Shown here: positions 55,329 through 64,000 of the stretch, one piece after another | Numbering within the stretch: the first letter of the stretch is position 1 | How the letters are laid out: every line of letters starts with the position of its first letter | Assembly (NCBI GenBank): GCA_963971535.1 | Contig: OZ020594.1 | Span: 115,603,127-115,667,126 of the forward strand | Source: Notolepis coatsorum | Taxonomy: Eukaryota > Chordata > Actinopteri > Aulopiformes > Paralepididae | DNA length: 64,000 nucleotides | Reading direction: 5' to 3' | The notes under the pieces: model-generated | The model's database searches: none | Told to the model about the DNA's origin: nothing | The model's input: the letters and a program-made list of their open reading frames with translations, nothing else | Translations under genes and position numbers: made by a program

Positions 55329-56004
55329 CTGCAGATATACCCTACTCAAAGAACTACCAAATGACCCGCCCTACTCTGCCTGTGATTGGCTTACACTGAT
55401 TCCTAGTTTCCTACTACCCAGTCGGAGCTCTGCTACTACCTAGCCAATGTAACGTACTAGCCAATCACAGGCAGAGTAGTGTGTACTGTACTCATACCGG
55501 CGTCGCCATCTTTGAAAAGGTAGCGTAGCTAAATATAATGGATAATTATGGACATCAGACTTTTTTTTTTTTTTTTTAAGTACGACAGCTGGGTCGGAGA
55601 ATCGTGAGAAAACGGGCAGCGTGGGAGGATGTGCCAGTTCGGGCCACAGCAGCACTGTCACTGATCTGATCATCTGAATAATAACACGACTACAAGCAGT
55701 GCCACTCCCCCTAGTAGCGTGGGCTCTGATGTCAACAACAACACTGCTAGCATTCATGCTAGGAGCAGCTACGGGCCATTGCAGGCTACTACAGCGTCAA
55801 GAGATCTTGGTACTGCGAAGCCCAACAACAGAATAAAGCAAGACATTTCCTACACGCCTTTTCTCTGGGAAAAAAATATCATTCTGCAGTGCACTCTGCA
55901 GCTCCTGGTATGGAAGATTTGACTGGCTGGAATACTCAATTCAGGCAGATGCTGCATTTTGCTTCCCATGCAGGTACAGTACTGTACATCTGTATGTATG
56001 TCAT
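55329..56004. other. No gene recognised
   Basis: Includes the inverted pair CCTACTCTGCCTGTGATTGG (55370s) and CCAATCACAGGCAGAGTAG (55452-55470), probably a MITE end, and a T tract at 55561. Short frames at 55719-55922 resemble no family I know. Confidence 0.5.
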
Positions 56005-56156
56005 AAATGTCATGATTAATTGAAAATGGGGGACCCTGATGTAAACAAAACAAAAGTATTTTTCTGGTCTGCATCCCCTTAAAAAATTTGTGTATTGAAC
56101 CGTACTGTATTGTACCCATTCTGCAATCTGTTAATAAAGTTTTCAATCAATCAGGA
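56005..56156 (+). mobile_element. LINE 3' tail, GGGGGACCC family
   Basis: AATTGAAAATGGG through AATAAAGTTTTCAATCAATC, directly before the 29-bp minisatellite. Confidence 0.85.
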
Positions 56157-56157
56157 T

Positions 56158-56418
56158 GTTTCAGCACATACAGTAGGTGTTTAGTCTCAGCAGCACATAC
56201 AGTAGGTGTTTAGTTTCAGCAGCACATACAGTAGGTGTTTAGTTTCAGCAGCACATACAGTAGGTGTTTAGTTTCAGCAGCACATACAGTAGGTGTTTGG
56301 TCTCAGCAGCACATACAGTAGGTGTTTGGTTTCAGCAGCACATACAGTAGGTGTTTAGTCTCAGCAGCACATACAGTAGGTGTTTAGTCTCAGCAGCACA
56401 TACAGTAGGTGTTTAGTT
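56158..56418. repeat. 29-bp minisatellite, about 9 units
   Basis: The unit CAGCAGCACATACAGTAGGT plus GTTTAGTCT has almost no variation (A/G and C/T in the last positions). The units are contiguous, with no spacers. Confidence 0.95.
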
Positions 56419-56659
56419 TGAGAAGGACTTAACAAAAAAGTTCAGGAATGAGTGGAGGGACAGTGTTTTAACTGCCGCTCGGCTCTACTAATAATGGGTG
56501 AGTAGCCTGTGGAGGAATTTTGTTTGCTTTTTTATACACCTTCTTTTTGTCAGTTCAGTTTGTCCGTGAATTCAAAAGTGTTGAATAAATGGAGACCCTC
56601 CAAAGATATATATCCGTTCAGTCTGTTTTTGTATAAGTGAATGTTCTTAAGATACACTA

Positions 56660-57445
56660 CACGACCAAGGTACCCATGTACATGTCAAAATACTTCCCAA
56701 AGGTCAGTGAATACCACGATCACAACACCAGAGGGAGCTCCACAAATCATGTTAAACCCAGATTCGGCTCAAATAAGGGACTAAACACGTTTCGCAATTA
56801 TGCCACATCAATGTGGAACGCCCTACCCAAAGCTGTAAAGGAATGTGGATCACTACCCACTTTCAAAACCTCTCTCAAGGGACACCTACGGGAGACTGCA
56901 ATTCAACACTGGCCCCTGTAAATATCCTAACCCAACCCCCTCCAATGTACAGTAATTTACCTAGTATGGTTTTGTCAATAGTCCAATGTACAATTTTGTT
57001 TGTTTGTACAGTGTCTCCCCCCCCCCCTCAATGTACAGTTTTGCTTGTATATACAGTGTGCCCCCCCCCCAACCACCTCCAATGTAGATTACCCAGTATG
57101 GTTGTCAATATCCCAGTGTACCCAACCCCCCCCCCACCCAACCTCCTCCAATGTACAGTTTCTACGTCAAATGTATATACTCCCTTTTCCTGACTCCTTC
57201 TGTATCACAAACAGTACTGTATTTGCAAATCTGGTATGTCATAAATGTATAGATGTAGCAGTACTGACTATCTGTATGTCATATATGTCCAGATGAATTG
57301 AAAATGGGGGACCCTGATGTAAACAAGACGAAAGTCTTTCTCTGGTCTGCATCCCCTTAACAATTGTGTGTATTGAGCTGTACTGTATTGTACCCATTCT
57401 GCAATCTGTTAATAAAGTTTTCAATCAATCAATCAATCAATTAAG
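56660..57445 (+). mobile_element. LINE 3' end with C-terminal ORF (reference copy of GGGGGACCC family)
   Basis: Starts within the RT C-terminal region and runs through a C-rich 3' UTR to AATAAAGTTTTCAATCAATC. It ties the many short GGGGGACCC tails in the window to one LINE family and supplies the uninterrupted version of the site split at 4448. Confidence 0.88.
56672..56921 (+). pseudogene. LINE ORF2 C-terminal fragment, 83 codons
   Basis: Reads YMSKYFPKVSEYHDHNTRGS, then LNTFRNYATSMWNALPKAVK and LPTFKTSLKGHL before a stop. The W-N-x-LP...FK...LK pattern is the usual C-terminus of Jockey/CR1/L2 group LINE proteins. 5'-truncated, so non-functional. Confidence 0.8.
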
Positions 57446-57934
57446 AGAGAGAGAAATTAGATTTTTCAGTTGCCTCCCTGCTGTTTAGTTCAGCACTGTG
57501 GGCAGCACCAAGCAAGCCACAGCGCCGCTGTCCCAGCTGAAACAGATGAAAGGGAACCTGTTATGTTGAAAAATCATTGCCCCCCCGAGAACATTTTATG
57601 CCCCCCCGCTCATTTGTTTCTGCAGCCTGGTCTGCCTTGCCCGACCAATAGAAATCCGACCGGAGACCTCTGATCGACCCACAGGCCAAGATATCATGTT
57701 TCAAAGGGTGCTCGATACTGCCACCTGGGTGGATGCAGCCGGTATTGCACATTGGCATTCTCAAAATGATTCCCCATGTTAACCCAGATGTCCGTGTGCC
57801 TGTAATGAATGGAAATAACGATGAAAACCTGACTATACTCGGGTCTGGTGCTGAACATTCGGCGAGTTAACCCGACTATCATCGGGTATGGCGTCCAAAG
57901 TGTTAACCATGCAGATAACGTGCGTATCAACCTC
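57446..57934. mobile_element. TTAA-family right end; otherwise no gene
   Basis: GGCGTCCAAAGTGTTAA ends at 57906 and is a CACTTTG-family terminus. The left end is not recognised. The preceding sequence has no supported ORF. Confidence 0.5.
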
Positions 57935-60900
57935 TTAACCTCTTCCGCCCGTGCGGTCCGTCGGCGGACCGCAAATTACATCACGTCATAAATCAACCTC
58001 TCCAGACTGTGACAATTATCGTTTTTCTTCTCAAACGTATTCAAGTATAAACATCATAACCATGTCACAACAGCAGTTATAAAGTATATTATTATCAATA
58101 CGTTAGTTTACCAATAGGTTAAAGTTTTATTAGTGCGATTTTAGTATTAGTTTTTGTGCTGTTTTGATCGCGTCAGCCATTCTGTCAGCCATTTTGAAAG
58201 ATTTACCAATGGGAATTGTAGTTATTTTTTTACGCCATTTTGAGGAGGACATCGATGGCTTTCAATGAGCGATGGAATTTTTCAGAACGACACTTCCCAA
58301 AGGCCTCTATGGGGCTTCAAGCTAATTACTTATGTATGAATTCTTATCTCTTATTACTCTGGATAATAAATCACAAAACGTAACGTTATTGGCATATATT
58401 GGAGCGCAGTTCGTTTCTCTCCCCTATTTTTAGCATGTAGCAACAATCAGATTTGAAATTAGTTTCAAATTTGTGGCACTCTGGCCAGAATAATAAACCT
58501 ACTGTACATACAGTAGATTTCATTATCTTATGCACGCCTGGTGATACTAAATCCAAATTGAACAAATTGAATTTGAAAGATAAGATTTGGCACAATCCAT
58601 AAATGTGCGAATTGGCTATAATAAGGTAATTTATAAGCCTGCTATTTATTCTATGTTCTATAATAATATTTCAAATTGCATTGGTCCGGATGGGAGAATT
58701 CAGTACTGTATCTACAAAACCTTCTGTTTAATCATCTTCCCTTTATTAATTTCCTTTAGATTTTTTGTACACGTGATCGCAAGAGGGTACTGAACAAGCT
58801 CAGTGGCAGTTTTTCATGTCTAGTCATTTTTAGCATGGTGTTATTCACTGTCAAAGATGCAAAGAAAAATCATAATTCATATTCTCCTTTGTTTCATCAC
58901 AATTTAAGCAAGCCTAGTAATAGACACAATATTTCTGACATGGGAATACATTCACTGAGGTCCATAGATGTCCCTAGATACCAAGAATACAAATAACATG
59001 CAAATGGACCTTGTAGAAGTGGAGCAATATTCCATTTACTTACCAAAGTAAATGGAATATTGCTCCAGTTCTACAAGGTCCATTTGCATGTTCTTGGTAG
59101 CTAGCGACATCTATGGTCCTCAGTGAATGTATTCCCAGTGTCAGAAATATTGTGTCTATTACTAGGCTTCCTTAAATTGTGATGAAACAAAGGAGAATAT
59201 GAATTATGATTTTTCTTTGCATCTTTGACAGTGAATAACACCATACTAAAAATGACCAGACATGAAACACTCCCACTGAGCTCGTTCAGTACCTTCTTGC
59301 GATCATGTGTACAAAAAACCTTAGGACATCAATAGGGAAGATGATTAAACGGAAGGTTTTGTAGATGCAGTACTGAATTCTGCCATCCGGACCCATGCAA
59401 TTTGAAATATTATTATAGAATATGAGGAGACCTTATTATAGCCAACTTGCACATTTATGGTTTGGGCCAAATCTCCTCTTTCAAATGTCAGAGTTCAATT
59501 TGGATTTAGTATCGGCAGGCGTGCATCGAGAATGAAGATGAAATCTACTGTGTACAGTAGGTTTTTTATTCTTGCGACAGCTCCGCCATTTTGAAACTGA
59601 TTTCAAATCGGATGGTTGCTAAATGTTCACAATAGGGGAGACAAACCAACTGCGCTCCAATATATGCCAATAACGTTCAGTTTTGTGGTATATAATCCAG
59701 AGTAATAAGAGAAATAAAAAAAATTCATACACAAGTAATTTGCTTGAAGGCAGCTAGAAGCCGTTGGGAAGTGTAGTTTTTCAAAATGCCAATGCTCATT
59801 GAGATCCCTGGATGTCCTCTTCCCCAAATGACTACAATCGTCATCATTCAGCGACAGCCGCTAATTCAAAATGGCCGATCTCCGTGAATAATACAACACA
59901 AAAAAAATTATCTCACTAATAACACTAACATTTTCAGTGCCGGCCACGTTGATTAATGTCCTTGAGTGCCATCATCCACTTCAATGATGGCGTTAAAAAC
60001 GCATAATCTATGTGTCTAATCTGCGATTCGCTTATCAATGACTTGTTTGCAGTCAACATTGTCGAAACTGATTGTTTTTTAATCGGTTCATATCCTTTTT
60101 ATAGCATTTCGAAAAGCTATTGTTTTCTCGAAAATTTCAGGGAAAATAGAAAGATTCCGTCATAAACGGCATTTATTGGAATATTCTCGAATACACTAGA
60201 CACGTTGTCATTTGTCGGCCTATTTATGAATCGTTTTCAAATAAACGCTAGATTATCGATAGTATATGTGTACTTATGCACGCTATAGAAGCGAGCTGAG
60301 AAATCGATTATCTTATTTCCTCAACAGCACACACACACACACACATATACACATACGGGACACGCTGTTATCTCAGTGAAAACAGCTCTGATTATCCTAA
60401 AACTGGTAACATAGACTCCTTACCTTAGATCAGATGTTCTCCAAAAAGATTATTCCAATTCCTGATCGCCATTCCAAATATCGATCGCGTTGATTGATTG
60501 ATTATTGGCTGCTGTAAATATATATTCCAGGCTGCTTTCCATCTCGCGATCACTTCCCTCTTCATCAGACGGCTCGCCAGCATAGTGGAGCCAATAGGCT
60601 CCCCCCCCCACAGATCCACAAGTGTAATCGAATGGCCTGCAGTTACACAGGGATAGACGATAGGGGGCTGTATTTTCCCATCGGAGCTCCTAGAGGGGCT
60701 GCTGTACCAACGGGAGACTCGGTTGATGAAACATGAATTCAGATCGCAAAAAAAATAAAAGACAATTAGCGTCGTCTGCATTCAACGGGCGGGGCGTAAT
60801 AACGACATGTCGTGGCTGGCACTCAAAGTGTTAACATATTGGTAAACAAATTTATTGCTGAAAATATACACTATGACTGCTGTTGTGACATGGTTAGGAT

Positions 60901-61008
60901 GTTTACTCTTGATACGTTAGAGAGAAAAAAACGATAATTATGTCAGACAGTCAGAGAGAATGATTTATGATGTGATGTAATTTGCGGACCTGTACCGGAA
61001 GAGGTTAA
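57935..61008. mobile_element. TTAA foldback element, arms of about 1.1 kb
   Basis: The ends TTAACCTCTTCCGCCCG and GTACCGGAAGAGGTTAA share TTAA at 57935-57938 and 61005-61008. The whole element is one palindrome centred near 59042, where CCATTTACTTACCAAAGTAAATGG forms the tip. Positions 58383-59040 are mirrored by 59044-59700, and 57935-58380 by 59640-59924 plus 60831-61008. The right arm is split by another TTAA element. No ORF. Confidence 0.88.
59925..60834. mobile_element. TTAA-target element, CACTTTG family, inside the foldback
   Basis: CTAACATTTTCAGTGCC at the left and GGCACTCAAAGTGTTAA at the right. It interrupts the right arm at a TTAA that is intact in the left arm (TAGGTTAAAGTTTT near 58117), giving an internal empty-site proof of TTAA targeting. 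Confidence 0.92.
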
Positions 61009-61218
61009 AGGGATAGTCAACTAAATTATTTCCCAGCCTTTTGTTCAATTACATTTCTCCCGATACTGGAAGCTACCTCTGATAGCTCTATGTAGCTGTA
61101 AAGAGAAAAAAAATCTATGTAGTTGTAAAGAGTAAATTTGTTTGTAATATGTTTATCAGATCAACATACGCATAATAGATCTAAAGAACTTAGTTAGTTC
61201 ACACCTTATTTCACATCT
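61009..61218. other. Short stretch with no gene recognised
   Basis: Lies between the foldback and the next hAT. It has a local repeat AAAGAG(A/T)AAA...ATGTAG(T/C)TGTAAAGAG. No coding support. Confidence 0.5.
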
Positions 61219-61226
61219 ATGGGCAC

Positions 61227-62237
61227 TAGGGGTGTAACAGTACACAAAAACCACAGTTCGGTACGTACCTCAGTTTTGAAGTCACGGTTCGGTACAGATT
61301 TTCGGTACAGTGGGGGAAAGTTTAAGTTTATTTATTTGGCTTTCCATGTTCCCCTCAGGGGTGATGCAGTAACTGTTAAGTAGGGCTGTCAATGAATATT
61401 CTATATTCAAATTAATAATAAAAAAAAAAAAATTGAATTGATTGTGGGCCTGAATGCGCTGCATGACTGATAGGAGACACACGACGTCATTGAACTGAAT
61501 ACAACAACAACCGCGACCACCATCCCTCAGGGTAAAACGTTATTGAATAGAGAAAGAAGCGCCATGCAGGTCCCTAATGGTAAATACTATTTCCTTTTTC
61601 ATGCCAAGGAAAATATATAAATTCATGTTTATCACACCTTGTTTGGAAGCGCGTTGCTGTGTATGAATGTGTTTTATATGCTGCAAACTATCATTAATTT
61701 GATCTCCGAGAGACGGCCCCTTCTCAATCTAGCACCAATCCTCCTCACGCACTGAGAGAGGGTGTGTGTACGTGTGTGTGTTCGCCACACTTTGAGGCCC
61801 TTCACACCGGCTGGGCTCCGTGCCGGAGCGCGTTCACACCGGGAATAATTGGTTCGGAACATGACGGAGGCTTTAGTTCGGCCCTCTAAGAAAACACTGA
61901 GAACCGATTTTTCATGTTCCGAACCAATTATTCGCGGTGTGTGAACCGGCGCCGGCCGGTTCGAGATTACGTTCGGGAACCGGCTCGGACACGGAGCCTG
62001 GCCGGTGTGAAAGGCCTATATGAGGCTATGCTAAATTGCAGGTAATCTCTGTGTTGTGCGTGGGCTGAACAAATATCTGGCCGTTTGCGCAAGTTATATT
62101 TTGGGAAGGGGTGAACTTGGAGTTTTGAATTAAATTCTGCATGCAAAAAAAACTTTGCATTAGTTCGGTACACAGCACATACCGAAGGTCCAGTACTGAA
62201 ACGGTTCAGTACGTATACGTGTACTGTTACACCCCTA
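61227..62237. mobile_element. hAT MITE, TAGGGGTGTAACAGTAC family
   Basis: Termini are TAGGGGTGTAACAGTAC and GTACTGTTACACCCCTA, flanked by the 8-bp TSD ATGGGCAC at 61219-61226 and 62238-62245. The interior includes a palindromic element at 61797-62018 (GCCCTTCACACCGGC mirrored by GCCGGTGTGAAAGGC). Confidence 0.96.
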
Positions 62238-62685
62238 ATGGGCACTAGGGTGGTCCTTTGTGATGGGTTAATTTTTTTATTAATTTATTTTAAGCTCCAA
62301 CCCCCATAATCCGTCAAGAACACTCTCCTGGTGAATTTTTCACTTTGGGCCATACCTTTTAGAAATACAAGATTATGTAGGTTAGAGTTATCCTATCCCC
62401 AAAATTAACTCATAATTTTAGGAAACGCATAATTTAGACACCTTGCATGATGGGATTTCCTTCAGATTCATGTTGGCACCAATGTCTGGCCAAGGGGTTA
62501 CATTTTTTTAAATCCAAAATGATGTAGGTTAGTTATCCCATCTGATAAATAAGCCAATATTTGAATTCCCCACAAAAAAAACTCACATTTTCGACACCCC
62601 TCATGTAAAGATTTCCTTCAAATTCATGTTGGCACAAAAGTATGGCCCGCTCTACTCTGGGATCCTCAGGGTGAAACTTGAAGGT

Positions 62686-62862
62686 TAACATATTGGTAAA
62701 CAAATTTATTGCTGAAAATATACACTATGACTGCTGTTGTGACATGGTTAGGATGTTTACTCTTGATACGTTAGAGAGAAAAAAACGATAATTATGTCAG
62801 ACAGTCAGAGAGAATGATTTATGATGTGATGTAATTTGTGGACCGGTACCGGAAGAGGTTAA
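62686..62862. mobile_element. Terminal piece of TTAA foldback family
   Basis: TTAACATATTGGTAAACAAA to CCGGAAGAGGTTAA, almost identical to 60831-61008. TTAA bounds both sides although only one arm end is present. Confidence 0.8.
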
Positions 62863-63804
62863 CACTTTGATTGCCACTCACGAGTTTTCTCGGATTTATA
62901 ATATTTATGTTGAAAGCCACTCACGAGATTTCTCGGATTTTTTTTTTATTTTTTATTTTTTGCGATCTGAAATCATATTGCATCACGCGAGCCTACCCTA
63001 GTCTACCCGAGAGCCGCCGGCAATCAGATGTGGAAAAAAGCGCCCCCTATCGTCTCCCAGATGACATAAGGGATTTTGGAATGGACTCAATGAAAATGGA
63101 TGGGGAAAAAAATCATGTACTCCACATTTTCCAGTCCACTGATGCAGCCTTGGTTACCACAGTTCATTATGGATCCTCTGAGCGCCGCGGATCATGAGTT
63201 CTACTGTATACACGTTAGATCTATACACTTATCGATTTTTTCGAATGGTGATCAGGAATTGGAATATACCAGTTGGATACCATCTGATGTCGGGTAAGGA
63301 ATCTATGTTATCAGTGTTAGGATAATCAGACTCTTTTTGATGAAGATATAAGCTGTTTTGTGAAATGTGCTCTATCGGTTTTACTGAAAAAACCATGAGG
63401 AAATGAAAACGGCTATCAGAATTTACCGCTCGAATGCGCGTGCGTGTACGTATAATATTGATCATCTAGCGTTTATTTGAAAACGATTCATAAATAGGCC
63501 GACAAATATCAACGTTCTGGAATAATCCAGTAAAAGACGATTATCACAGAATGGCCCAGAATGGGCTGTTTTTTACCTCAAAACGGGTGCTTTTCAAAAT
63601 GCTCTCAAATGGAAATGAAGCGATAAAAAACCAATCTGCCTTGACAGCACTGACTGGAAAATTATTCTTTGATAAGCGACGGGCAGATTAGACACATAGC
63701 CATAATTTAAAACATAGATTAGGCGATATTAACGTTAACATTAAAGTGGATGGTGGCATTCAAGCACTAACTCTGGCGCCACCTGGTGGCACTGAAAGTG
63801 TTAA
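62859..63804. mobile_element. TTAA-target element, CACTTTG family
   Basis: TTAACACTTTGATTGCCACT at the left and GGCACTGAAAGTGTTAA at the right. The left TTAA is shared with the outer end of the foldback piece. Interior motifs match 50002-50913 in the same orientation. The window's last 63 bp after 63937 show no feature. Confidence 0.92.
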
Positions 63805-64000
63805 TGAGGGAGCGGTAAATGTTGTCAGATTGAGGAAAACATTCACCAGGAGAGTTTTCTTGACTACTATAACGGATTCTGGAGGTTGGAGCTTAGACTT
63901 TCCAACTTTCAATTTTAAGGACCACCCTAATGGGCACAGAGGTAACTACCATGAGAGACAGATATGACCAAATCAACAGAAAAAGGTAACATGTCTTTCC

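Larger units (their letters stand above)
62246..63929. mobile_element. Second hAT-like element on the same target, TAGGGTGGTCC family
   Basis: Termini are TAGGGTGGTCC and GGACCACCCTA, with arms of about 120 bp (TCTCCTGGTGAAT and its inverse). The flanks are ATGGGCAC at 62238-62245 and 63930-63937. It contains TTAA elements at 62686-62862 and 62859-63804. Confidence 0.9.

Noticed and set aside
56158..56418. CRISPR-like array of 29-bp repeats
   Set aside because: The units are contiguous with no unique spacers and the context is vertebrate, so it is a minisatellite.

Overview
The window looks like intergenic DNA of a ray-finned (teleost) fish. The evidence is the mix of CR1/L2-type LINEs with full APE endonuclease and reverse transcriptase motifs, a tRNA-derived SINE, many hAT-type MITEs with 8-bp target-site duplications (TSDs), GT-AG introns, and AC/AG/GAA microsatellites. 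No species can be named from sequence alone. Almost everything is nested mobile DNA. No bacterial-type operon, CRISPR array, virus or free-standing tRNA/rRNA gene was seen.

The one convincing intact multi-exon gene lies at 38828-48106 on the + strand. Twelve exons joined by GT-AG introns in compatible phases give an uninterrupted 790-residue protein. It has a C/C/H/H zinc cluster of WRKY-GCM1 type, a Mutator-like (MULE) DDE transposase core (D307, D376/D377, E495, with C397/H400), a SWIM zinc finger (C591, C593, C602, H604) and an acidic low-complexity tail. Intron 1 holds a 4.2-kb hAT element that itself carries a near-full-length L2 LINE with an intact 994-residue ORF. Intron 3 begins with the terminal repeat of another hAT element, which abuts the splice donor. 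The last introns and exons carry a tandem duplication that adds a cassette exon.

Layout. 1-3500: SINE-like tail, 2.3-kb hAT element, hAT MITE. 3600-8900: a LINE with a second L2 LINE inserted in it, a GAA repeat, and an unassigned possible first exon (7934-8228). 8950-10027: 44-bp minisatellite. 11468-22480: hAT elements inside hAT elements, plus a broken LINE split by two insertions. 22603-27744: a 5.1-kb hAT-type element with long inverted arms carrying hAT dimerisation-domain remnants. 28108-38700: more hAT, TTAA-type and MULE-type elements. 38828-48106: the MULE/SWIM gene. 48187-64000: TTAA elements, hATs, a MULE-like element with an inserted SINE, a MULE element with an internal 136-bp tandem array, a LINE 3' end, a 3-kb foldback element, and two hATs lying side by side on the same 8-bp target.

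Four kinds of mobile DNA interact here: hAT (8-bp TSDs, TIRs usually beginning TAGGG or CAGGG), TTAA-target elements (TIR beginning CACTTTG, or a foldback type beginning CCTCTTCC), MULE-like long-TIR elements (9-bp TSDs) and LINEs. The intact MULE-type gene is a plausible, unproven source of transposase for the non-autonomous 9-bp-TSD elements in the same window.
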